DNA of 64,000 nt from Clostridia bacterium (GTDB lineage Bacteria; Bacillota; Clostridia; Oscillospirales; Acutalibacteraceae): positions 50,596 to 114,595 of the forward strand of contig JAFXBF010000016.1 of NCBI GenBank assembly GCA_017516745.1. The letters run 5' to 3'. The position numbers were made by a program, and so were the translations under genes. The notes under the pieces are model-generated. The model did no database searches, was not told where the DNA came from, and saw only the letters and a list, made by a program, of their open reading frames with translations. Shown here piece after piece: positions 35,696-43,055 of this stretch; within the stretch, counting starts at the first letter, position 1, and each line of letters opens with the position of its first letter.

Positions 35696-36289
35696 ATGAT
35701 AAAATTAAAGCAGGCTGTAATTGTTGAAGGTAAATACGACAAAATCCGTCTTGAAGCGTTGCTTGATGCAACAATAATCCCGACGGACGGCTTCGCAATT
35801 TTCAAAGATAAAGAGAAACAAAAGCTCATCCGCCGTCTTGCCGAAAAAAACGGCATACTCATTCTTACCGACAGCGATTCGGCAGGCTTTAAAATCCGTT
35901 CTTTTTTGGGCGGAAGCATACCCAAGGAAAAGGTCACCCACGCTTATATCCCCGATGTTCTTGGTAAGGAAAAACGCAAGACCGAGCCGTCAAAAGAGGG
36001 TAAGATAGGCGTTGAGGGTATGAGGACTCAGGCGCTGCTTGATGCGCTCGAAAAAGCAGGTGTGCTCTGCGAAGAAACAAAGGAAAAATCGAGAGCGGTA
36101 CAGGTCATAGACCTTTTTGAGGACGGTATAAGCGGCGGCGAAAACAGCAAGTCAAGGCGTGAAAAGCTGCTTAAAATTCTTGATTTGCCGCAGCGGCTTT
36201 CCACTTCCGCTTTGATAGATATGATTAACACCTTTATGAGCTTTGAGGAATACAAGGGCGCAGTTAAAAGGATTGATGAAAATGAATGA
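35696..36289 (+). CDS. rnmV: Ribonuclease M5-like TOPRIM protein, 197 residues
   Basis: The start ATG 35696 lacks a strong ribosome site; translation may be coupled to holA, which stops 10 bp upstream. The TOPRIM domain has the catalytic Glu in VIVEGKYDKIRLE and the DxD in ILTDSDSAGFKIR. The middle segment KTEPSKEGKIGVEGMRTQAL and the C-terminal helical domain are typical of RNase M5, which matures 5S rRNA. Length fits (about 180-200). An rRNA operon begins at the right end of the window, 28 kb away. Confidence 0.88.
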   Translation: MIKLKQAVIVEGKYDKIRLEALLDATIIPTDGFAIFKDKEKQKLIRRLAEKNGILILTDSDSAGFKIRSFLGGSIPKEKVTHAYIPDVLGKEKRKTEPSKEGKIGVEGMRTQALLDALEKAGVLCEETKEKSRAVQVIDLFEDGISGGENSKSRREKLLKILDLPQRLSTSALIDMINTFMSFEEYKGAVKRIDENE

Positions 36290-36968
36290 AAAAGGCTTTG
36301 TCAGCGCAGTAATAGTTGCTGCAGGCAGTTCAAGGCGTATGGGCGGCATAAATAAATTACTGCTCACACTTCTTGGCAAAACCGTGCTGGAAAGAACGGT
36401 TGAAGCCTTCGATAAAAACGAAAACGTGAACGAAATTGTCCTTGCTGCAAGGGCAGAGGATATTGAAGAATATACTAATCTGCTTTCAGAGTATAAGAAA
36501 GTGAAATGTATTGTTGAGGGCGGTCAAACAAGGCAGAAAAGCGTTGCCACCGCAGTTGCAGCGTGTGACGAAAAATGCACACTCCTTGCAATTCACGACG
36601 GTGCAAGACCGCTGGTTTCGCAAAAAATTATCAACGATACCGTTGCCGCCGCTTACTGCTGCGGTGCCGCCGCCTGTGCGGTGGAGGTAAAGGATACAAT
36701 AAAAATAATTGACGAAAATTCCTTTATTACCGATACGCCCGAAAGGGCAACGCTTCGTGCGGTACATACTCCGCAATGCTTTGACAAAAAGCTCTACCTC
36801 GACTGCATTGAGCAGCTGGGCGAAAAAGCAAAGGATATGACGGACGACTGCCGCCTTGCAGAGCTTTGCGGCAAAAAAGTAAGAATTGTTGCAAGCTCTT
36901 ACACAAATATTAAAATCACCACGGCAGAGGATATACCCTTTGCGGAAAGTATATTAAAGGGGGAATGA
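36282..36968 (+). CDS. ispD: 2-C-methyl-D-erythritol 4-phosphate cytidylyltransferase, 228 residues
   Basis: I start at ATG 36282, 9 nt after AAAGGA; an ATG at 36276 is too close to that site. It overlaps the rnmV stop by 8 bp. The CTP-binding loop is VIVAAGSSRRMGGINK; later motifs are VLAAR, IHDGARPLVS and RAVHTPQCFDKKL. The enzyme makes CDP-methylerythritol in the MEP isoprenoid pathway. It is followed after 3 bp by ispF, giving two consecutive pathway genes. Confidence 0.95.
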   Translation: MNEKGFVSAVIVAAGSSRRMGGINKLLLTLLGKTVLERTVEAFDKNENVNEIVLAARAEDIEEYTNLLSEYKKVKCIVEGGQTRQKSVATAVAACDEKCTLLAIHDGARPLVSQKIINDTVAAAYCCGAAACAVEVKDTIKIIDENSFITDTPERATLRAVHTPQCFDKKLYLDCIEQLGEKAKDMTDDCRLAELCGKKVRIVASSYTNIKITTAEDIPFAESILKGE

Positions 36969-36971
36969 GCA

Positions 36972-37448
36972 ATGTTCAGAATAGGTCACGGCTACGATGT
37001 GCACCGCCTTGTTGAAGGCAGAAAACTCATTCTCGGCGGTGTTGAAATTGAACACAGCCTCGGCCTTTTAGGCCATTCGGATGCCGACGTTTTGCTCCAC
37101 GCAATAAGCGATGCGCTTTTAGGTGCCGCCGCTATGGGTGATATAGGCGGAATGTTCCCCGATACCGACCCTGCTTTTAAGGATGCGGACAGCCTCGAGC
37201 TTTTAAAGCAGGTTGTTGCAAGACTTAAAAGTAACGGTTACTCGGTAGGCAATATCGATGCTACCGTAATTGCACAAAAGCCGAAATTAAAGCCCTTTAT
37301 CGAAAAAATGCGTGAGAACATTGCTTGTGCTTGTGAATGTGATGTTTCGCAGATAAATGTTAAAGCAACCACGGAAGAAAAGCTCGGCTTTACAGGCAAC
37401 GAAGATGGCATTGCCGCACACGCTGTGTGTATAATTGAGGTTGAGTAA
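36972..37448 (+). CDS. ispF: 2-C-methyl-D-erythritol 2,4-cyclodiphosphate synthase, 158 residues
   Basis: The metal site is GHGYDVHRL (D8, H10) with H42 in [20 protein letters not shown]. The C-terminal [20 protein letters not shown] is diagnostic. Length is standard. It acts in the MEP pathway after IspE, converting CDP-methylerythritol phosphate to the cyclodiphosphate. The stop overlaps the next start by one base (TAATG). Confidence 0.97.
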   Translation: MFRIGHGYDVHRLVEGRKLILGGVEIEHSLGLLGHSDADVLLHAISDALLGAAAMGDIGGMFPDTDPAFKDADSLELLKQVVARLKSNGYSVGNIDATVIAQKPKLKPFIEKMRENIACACECDVSQINVKATTEEKLGFTGNEDGIAAHAVCIIEVE

Positions 37449-38299
37449 TGTTCGGCTACGTAAAAATATATAAGCCCGAGCTGAAGGTAAAGCATTATGA
37501 GGCTTACAAGGGCGTTTACTGCTCGCTTTGCAAAACGCTCAAAAAAGAATACGGCGTTTTCGCTTCGCTTACGCTTAATTACGATTTTACCCTGCTTGCC
37601 CTTACCCGGCTTGCCTTTGCTGAAGAATGCTGCGGTTTTACCGACAGCCGCTGTGTCTACAATCCGCTGAAAAAATGTCAGCAATGTGTCAACGGCAATG
37701 AAGAACTAAAATATTCTGCTGCCGCCGCAATGATAATGTGCTATTATAAAGTCGCTGACGATATTGCCGATTCATCCTTTTTTAAGGGACTTGCCAAGCG
37801 GATGTTGAAGCCGTATTTTGCAATCAAACGCAAAAAGGCAAAGAAGAAGTATCCCGAGCTTGATGAAATAATTTCCCGTGCAATGCAAAAGCAGAGTGAA
37901 ACGGAAAAGAGAAAAGAAACAAGCGTGGATATTGCCGCAGACCCTTCCGCAAAAGCTATGGGTGAAATACTGTGCTGTGGCTTTGAAGGCGAAGCAAAGG
38001 AAAAATTAAACCGCTTCGGTTATCTTGTCGGGCGCTGGGTTTATCTTGTCGATGCGCTTGACGATATGGAAGACGACAGAAAGAACAACTCTTATAATGT
38101 TTTTAATAATATAAATAAAAGAGAAAAAGAAGCAAGGGATTATGCCGTCGGTGCAATCAACCTTACCGCAGGTCAGCTTGTAAGAGAATTTGAGAACCTT
38201 AACCCTGCAAGATTTTCCGAAATAATGGAAAACATAGTTTACGATGGCTTGCACAATTCTATGAAGGAGATACTGAATAAAAAGGAGGAAGAAAAATGA
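37448..38299 (+). CDS. DUF5685-type protein of unknown function, 283 residues
   Basis: The N-terminus [20 protein letters not shown] followed by KGVYCSLCKTLKKEYG is the hallmark of this uncharacterised Clostridia family. Cys pairs (CSLC, CVYNPLKKCQQC) may bind metal. The middle is mainly helical, with a conserved-looking acidic segment YLVDALDDMEDDRKNNSYN near residue 200. That DDxxD-like pattern recalls isoprenoid synthases, and the gene directly follows ispF, but the resemblance is only local. No signal peptide. Its stop overlaps the J-domain gene by 4 bp. Confidence 0.75.
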   Translation: MFGYVKIYKPELKVKHYEAYKGVYCSLCKTLKKEYGVFASLTLNYDFTLLALTRLAFAEECCGFTDSRCVYNPLKKCQQCVNGNEELKYSAAAAMIMCYYKVADDIADSSFFKGLAKRMLKPYFAIKRKKAKKKYPELDEIISRAMQKQSETEKRKETSVDIAADPSAKAMGEILCCGFEGEAKEKLNRFGYLVGRWVYLVDALDDMEDDRKNNSYNVFNNINKREKEARDYAVGAINLTAGQLVREFENLNPARFSEIMENIVYDGLHNSMKEILNKKEEEK

Positions 38300-38910
38300 A
38301 AGACCCGTTTTTTGTGCTTGGTTTGCAAAGCGGAGCAAGTGACGAGCAGGTGCGTGAAGCGTACAGAGTTCTTGCACGCCGTTACGGCGAAGGCGGCGAA
38401 AGCCCCGATGCCAAAAAAATGGCGGAGCTTGATGCGGCATACGATGCAATTATTTTAAGCCGCACGGGTAACGGCGGCTCAACGGCCGATACAAGCGGTT
38501 ACAGCGGCTACAACACCTACACACGCTACGACAGCTCTGCACCCGATTTCGGTGATATCAGAGCAAAAATCAATTCGGGCAGGATTGACGAAGCGGAAAT
38601 CCTGCTTGAGGGTATTCCGGCAGGTCAGCGTACGGCAGAGTGGTACTACCTGAAGGGTACTGTTTCCCACCGCAAGGGCTGGCTTGAGGATGCGGCAAGG
38701 AATTTTGAGCGTGCCTCACAGCTTGACCCGACCAATTCTGAATACCGCCGTGCCGCTAATAATATAAATTCCGACAGGGCAGGCGGCTACCGCACGGAAA
38801 GAAGCTCGGGCAACAGCACAGAGTGTTCTGCCTGTCATTTGTGCACCGGCTTGTTTTGTGCTGATTGCTGTTGTGAAAGCATGGGCTGCGACTGTATTCC
38901 GTGCTGTTAA
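38296..38910 (+). CDS. J-domain-like protein with Cys-rich tail, 204 residues
   Basis: Residues 1-65 fit a J domain in layout (PFFVLGLQSGASDEQVREAY, then KMAELDAAYDAIIL). The loop, however, reads RRYGEGGESPDAKK and lacks the HPD tripeptide needed to stimulate DnaK. A Gly/Ser/Tyr linker leads to a TPR-like helical pair (INSGRIDEAEILLEGIPAGQ, KGWLEDAARNFERASQLDP). The last 33 residues contain 11 Cys in CxxC/CCC arrangements (SACHLCTGLFCADCCCESMG), probably a metal-binding tail. It may be a scaffold derived from a J protein. Co-transcribed with the DUF5685 and membrane-protein genes. Confidence 0.72.
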   Translation: MKDPFFVLGLQSGASDEQVREAYRVLARRYGEGGESPDAKKMAELDAAYDAIILSRTGNGGSTADTSGYSGYNTYTRYDSSAPDFGDIRAKINSGRIDEAEILLEGIPAGQRTAEWYYLKGTVSHRKGWLEDAARNFERASQLDPTNSEYRRAANNINSDRAGGYRTERSSGNSTECSACHLCTGLFCADCCCESMGCDCIPCC

Positions 38911-38923
38911 GAGGTAGTGTGAA

Positions 38924-39457
38924 ATGAAGCAATCCTCTAAAACCGCCTTGGGCGGTATAGTCAGTGCGCTTAGCATAGTGCTTATGCTTATGACGGCGGT
39001 TATTCCGTTTATGTCATACGCCTTGCCGCTTGTTGCAGGTGCCCTGCTGATACTTATGGTAATCGAAATCAGCAAAAGCTGGGCTTTCATCGTCTATGCG
39101 GCGGTCAGTCTGCTTGCGGTTTTCGTTGTGCCGGACAAAGAGGCAGCCACATTTTATGTTGCCTTTTTCGGATATTATCCGATTATCAAATCAACGCTTG
39201 AAAAACACCTGCCGAATGTGGTAGAGTGGTTGGTAAAGCTGATTATTTTCAATGCGGCTACCGTGGCAGGCTATCTGTTCACCGTGTACGTGCTGGGAAT
39301 ACCGTTTGACGATATGGGCGAATGGGGTAAATACGGCGCTGCGGTGCTGCTTATACTTGCAAATATCGTATTTATAATGTATGATATTTTACTCACAAAG
39401 TTAATTACGCTTTATATGATTAAGTTCAGAAAAAGCTTCAGAAAAATTTTCAAATAA
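38924..39457 (+). CDS. Integral membrane protein of unknown function, 177 residues
   Basis: Four to five transmembrane segments fill most of the chain (ALSIVLMLMTAVIPF, VAGALLILMVI, AFIVYAAVSLLAVFVV, LIIFNAATVAGYLFTVYVLG, AAVLLILANIVFIMYDILL). The C-terminus is basic (FRKSFRKIFK), suggesting a cytoplasmic end. The spacing resembles small substrate-binding (S-component-like) membrane proteins, but I cannot assign a family. It follows the J-like gene by 13 bp and touches the oxidoreductase leader. Confidence 0.65.
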   Translation: MKQSSKTALGGIVSALSIVLMLMTAVIPFMSYALPLVAGALLILMVIEISKSWAFIVYAAVSLLAVFVVPDKEAATFYVAFFGYYPIIKSTLEKHLPNVVEWLVKLIIFNAATVAGYLFTVYVLGIPFDDMGEWGKYGAAVLLILANIVFIMYDILLTKLITLYMIKFRKSFRKIFK

Positions 39458-39477
39458 TGAAACGAGAGGATAGAAAA

Positions 39478-40716
39478 ATGAACAACAAAAAATTTGCTGT
39501 TATCGGTGTCAGCGGCCGTGGCTCAGGTATGGCTCTTGAGCTTCAGAACGTTGAAGGCGTAGAGGTTGCCGCAATCTGCGACCTGTATGCCGACAGAGTT
39601 GAGGACACACAGAAGAGATTTCTGGAGGAGCACGGCTTTACTCCCGACGGCTACACGGATTATAAGGAGCTTCTCAAGAGAGAGGATATCTGCGCCGTTA
39701 TGGTTTCAACCACCTGGATTACACACTCCAGAATTGCTGTTGACTGTATGAACGCAGGCAAGCACGTTGCTATGGAGGTCGGCGGTGCAGCAAGCGCAGA
39801 TGAGTGCTGGCAGCTTGTACGCACAAGCGAAAAGACAGGCAAGTTCTGTATGCTTCTTGAAAACTGCTGTTATGACCGCTTTGAAATGGCTCTTTACAAT
39901 ATGTCAAGACAGGGTCTTTTCGGCGAAATCGTACATACACAGGGCGCATATCAGCACGACCTTCGTGACGAAATTGCTCTCGGCAGAGAAAACCGCCACG
40001 GCAGACTTTTCAACTTTATGAACCGTGACGGCGAGGTTTACCCGACCCATCAGTTAGGCCCGATTTGCAAGCTTCTCAACGTCAACAGAGGTAACAGAAT
40101 TGTTTCTCTCGTTTCAATGTCCTCAAAGGCAAGAGGCCTTAACCAGTGGATTAAGGACAACAAGGGTGAGGATTATGACATTGCCGACTATCCGTTCACA
40201 CAGGGCGACGTTGTTACAACAATGATGAAGTGTGCTCACGGCGAAACAATCCTTCTCACTCACGAGTGCACTCTGCCCAGACCCTATTCAAGAGGCTACC
40301 GCATTGACGGCACAAAGGGTATGTACACAGAGGACGACAACCAGATTTATATTGAGGGTCGCTCACCTCAGCACGAGTTTGAAAAGGTTGAGCCGTATAT
40401 CGAAGAATACGAGCATCCGCTGTGGAAGGAATACTATCAGAAGGGTGTTCACGAGGCAGGTCACGGCGGTATGGACTTCCTTGTTCTCTCTGCCTTCGGT
40501 GAGGCTGCACTCAACGACAAAAAGCCCCCGATTGACGTTTACGATGCCGCTACATGGATGGCTGTTACATATCTTTCGGAGCAATCCATTGCAACGGGCA
40601 GCACAAGCATTCCCTTCCCCGATTTCACGGACGGTATGTGGATAGACAGAGAGCCCTACGAGCGTGGCAGATACTGCCTTGACGAAGTCTGTACAGACTT
40701 TTACGACGTAAAATAA
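39478..40716 (+). CDS. Gfo/Idh/MocA-family protein resembling GH109 NAD-dependent glycosidases, 412 residues
   Basis: The start ATG 39478 has GAGAGGA upstream. The Rossmann fold shows FAVIGVSGRGSGMALEL, and the family Glu-Lys-Pro region is HVAMEVGGAAS. The C-terminal domain has NRDGEVYPTHQLGPICKLLN, then VNRGNRIVSLVSM, GYRIDGTKGMY and EAGHGGMDFLVLS. The pair YPTHxLGP and GHGGMDF matches my knowledge of the GH109 alpha-N-acetylgalactosaminidases, which remove sugars by an NAD-redox mechanism. The family assignment is an inference from motifs. Together with the kinase and GH4 enzyme downstream it suggests use of host or dietary amino-sugar glycans. Confidence 0.8.
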   Translation: MNNKKFAVIGVSGRGSGMALELQNVEGVEVAAICDLYADRVEDTQKRFLEEHGFTPDGYTDYKELLKREDICAVMVSTTWITHSRIAVDCMNAGKHVAMEVGGAASADECWQLVRTSEKTGKFCMLLENCCYDRFEMALYNMSRQGLFGEIVHTQGAYQHDLRDEIALGRENRHGRLFNFMNRDGEVYPTHQLGPICKLLNVNRGNRIVSLVSMSSKARGLNQWIKDNKGEDYDIADYPFTQGDVVTTMMKCAHGETILLTHECTLPRPYSRGYRIDGTKGMYTEDDNQIYIEGRSPQHEFEKVEPYIEEYEHPLWKEYYQKGVHEAGHGGMDFLVLSAFGEAALNDKKPPIDVYDAATWMAVTYLSEQSIATGSTSIPFPDFTDGMWIDREPYERGRYCLDEVCTDFYDVK

Positions 40717-40737
40717 TTCTGAAAGGAAAGAAAATAT

Positions 40738-41673
40738 ATGTTCTACATTGGCGTTGACGGCGGCGGTACAAAAACCGTCTATACACTTTTTGATGAAAAC
40801 AAGAATATTCTCGACGAGGTAAAGACCCCCGGCAGTAACCACGAGAATATGGAAGGCTCCTTTGACGAGGCTTCCGAAATAATCTGGGGCGGACTTACAG
40901 CCCTTGTTGCAAAGCACGGCATCAGCCTTGACGATGTCAGCTTCACACTTATGGGTCTTGCAGGCATTGACCACCCCTATCAGCACGACATTATGTGCGA
41001 AAAGCTCAATGCAAAGGGTCTGAAAAACTACGCTATTTATAACGACGGCTTCCTCGGCGTAAAGGCAGGCAGCGAAACGGGTGCAGCTATCGGCTACAAT
41101 ATGGGCACGGGTATGTGCTGTAACGCTATCGACCGTAAGGGCGAAATGCGCCAGCTTGCAGGTCTTGGCGAATTTTCGGGTGATATCGGCGGCGGCCACC
41201 AGATTGCAATTACCGCTTACAAAATTATTTATGACGATGTAATGCTCAACATTGCAAAGACCGCAATGACGGATATGTTTTTTGAAGAATTTGAAATCAA
41301 GACCAAGGAAGAATTCCTCGGCACAGTTGCAATGTATGAGGATGAAACACAGTTTGACCGCTTTGTAATGCGCCTTATCGATTTCTTCTTTGCCGCCGCA
41401 AATATGGGTGACGAGCCCGTTATGAAGGCTGTTGAAGCCCTTGCAGACCGTGGCGCTTACCTTATTGCCGCCCACGCAAATCAGCTTGATTTTGACGATG
41501 AGGTTGAGGTTGTCCTCGCAGGCTCAATCCACACAAAGCTCCCCAGCGAAAAGTATGTTGACCTTATGATTGAAAAGGCAGGCAAGCTCACAGAAAAGAA
41601 GCTTTGCTTCAAGAAGCTCACAGCCGCACCCGTATTCGGCTGCATCAACTGGATACTTCAGCAGTATGTTTAA
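40738..41673 (+). CDS. BadF/BadG-family ATPase, probable N-acetylhexosamine kinase, 311 residues
   Basis: The ASKHA phosphate loop is YIGVDGGGTKTVYTLFD. Further motifs are LAGIDHPYQHD, the second phosphate region GAAIGYNMGTGMCCNA and LGEFSGDIGGGHQIA. The fold and length match N-acetylglucosamine kinases of the BadF/BadG/BcrA group. In context it would phosphorylate the sugar released by the upstream GH109-like enzyme (inference). The GAAAGGAAAG site precedes the ATG by a few bases; the GH4 gene begins 15 bp downstream. Confidence 0.85.
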   Translation: MFYIGVDGGGTKTVYTLFDENKNILDEVKTPGSNHENMEGSFDEASEIIWGGLTALVAKHGISLDDVSFTLMGLAGIDHPYQHDIMCEKLNAKGLKNYAIYNDGFLGVKAGSETGAAIGYNMGTGMCCNAIDRKGEMRQLAGLGEFSGDIGGGHQIAITAYKIIYDDVMLNIAKTAMTDMFFEEFEIKTKEEFLGTVAMYEDETQFDRFVMRLIDFFFAAANMGDEPVMKAVEALADRGAYLIAAHANQLDFDDEVEVVLAGSIHTKLPSEKYVDLMIEKAGKLTEKKLCFKKLTAAPVFGCINWILQQYV

Positions 41674-41688
41674 TGGAGGTATAAAATA

Positions 41689-42972
41689 ATGAAAGAGATT
41701 AATGTTTGCGTTATCGGCTCAGGCAGTACATATTGCCCCGAGCTTGTAGACGGTTTCCTTCAGGCAAGAGATACTCTCAAGCTCAAGAAGATTTCCTTTA
41801 TGGATATTGACGACCGCAAGAGAAACATAGTCGGTAACCTTTGTGTCCGTATGCTCAAGGCTGCAGGTCTTGACTGCGAAACAGTCCTCACGGATGACCT
41901 TGACGTTGCCCTTCAGGGAGCAGACTTCGTCGTTACACAGATTCGTGTCGGCAAGCTTCCATGCAGACACCTGGACGAAACAATTCCGCTCAAGTACGGC
42001 CTCATAGGTCAGGAAACAACGGGTATCGGCGGCTTCTTCAAGGCTCTTCGTACAATTCCCGTTATGAAGAACATCTGTAACAAGATTGAAGAAATCTGCC
42101 CCGATGCATGGCTTATCAACTTCACAAACCCCTCGGGCATCGTTACCGAGTATGTTCTCAACAACACAAACGTAAAGTGCATCGGCCTTTGCAACGTGCC
42201 GATTGATATGCTCGACGATACAAAGGAAATCGTCGGCGAGGATGCCGAAATCAAGTATGTCGGTCTTAACCACCTTAGCTGGATGACCTCTGTCAAGGTT
42301 GACGGCAAGGAAATGATTGACGAGCTTATCGAAAACGGCTTCTCACCCAAGGTTATGGCAAACATCAAGGACGACGGCTTCTCACTTGAAACACTTGCCG
42401 CTATCCACGCTCTGCCCTCCTCTTATCTCCAGTACTACTACTGCCGCAACGCAAAGTTAGAGTACCTTATGAAGGGCGAAAAGAGCCGTGCACAGAAGTG
42501 TATGGAAATTGAAGAAGAGCTTCTCGAAATGTACTCCGACGAGGGTCTTTACGTAAAGCCTGCCCTGCTTGACCAGAGAGGCGGTCACAAGTATTCACTT
42601 GTTGCTGTTTCCCTTATCAATTCAATCGCAAACGATGTCGGCGACGTTCAGGTTGTCAACATCAAGAACGGCAATACTCTTCCCTTCCTCAAGCCCGACG
42701 ATGTTATCGAGGTGCCTGCAAGAATCGGCAAGAACGGCGCAGAGCCTGTTGACCTCGGCGAAATCAACAACCGTCACATCATCGGCCTTATGAGCGTTGT
42801 CAAGGAGTACGAGCGCTACACCGTTGAAGCCGCAAAGACCGGCTCCAATGAAGCAGCCCTCAACGCCCTTCTTATTCATCCGCTCGTAGGCGACTGGGAA
42901 AAGGCTCTCAACTGCTTCAACGAAATGAAGGAAGCACATAAGGATTATCTGCCTCAGTTTTTCAATAACTAA
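41689..42972 (+). CDS. GH4-family NAD-dependent 6-phospho-glycosidase, 427 residues
   Basis: The NAD-binding loop is VCVIGSGSTYCPELVDG. The family signature NPSGIVTEYVLNN and the Cys/His metal ligands CNVPIDM and VGLNHLSWM are present. The remaining chain (LPSSYLQYYYCRNAKLEY and so on) matches 6-phospho-beta-glucosidases. These enzymes hydrolyse 6-phosphorylated disaccharides through oxidation at C3. With the kinase gene in front it completes a sugar-phosphate utilisation unit. Followed by a strong terminator. Confidence 0.93.
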   Translation: MKEINVCVIGSGSTYCPELVDGFLQARDTLKLKKISFMDIDDRKRNIVGNLCVRMLKAAGLDCETVLTDDLDVALQGADFVVTQIRVGKLPCRHLDETIPLKYGLIGQETTGIGGFFKALRTIPVMKNICNKIEEICPDAWLINFTNPSGIVTEYVLNNTNVKCIGLCNVPIDMLDDTKEIVGEDAEIKYVGLNHLSWMTSVKVDGKEMIDELIENGFSPKVMANIKDDGFSLETLAAIHALPSSYLQYYYCRNAKLEYLMKGEKSRAQKCMEIEEELLEMYSDEGLYVKPALLDQRGGHKYSLVAVSLINSIANDVGDVQVVNIKNGNTLPFLKPDDVIEVPARIGKNGAEPVDLGEINNRHIIGLMSVVKEYERYTVEAAKTGSNEAALNALLIHPLVGDWEKALNCFNEMKEAHKDYLPQFFNN

Positions 42973-42981
42973 CTAAAACAT

Positions 42982-43021
42982 AAAACGCATCGCAGACCAA
43001 AAATCTGCGGTGCGTTTTTTG
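42982..43021. terminator. Terminator after the GH4 gene
   Basis: AAAACGCATCGCAGA (42982-42996) pairs with TCTGCGGTGCGTTTT (43004-43018), followed by more T. A short AATTACGAATTGCGC-type repeat lies between it and the GH3 gene stop. Confidence 0.85.
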
Positions 43022-43055
43022 TTTAATTTAATTACGAATTGCGCATCATTGAGAA

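Noticed and set aside
35261-36379. Minus-strand frames of 60-190 codons opposite holA and rnmV
   Set aside because: They mirror codon structure of confident plus-strand genes and have no family features or start signals.
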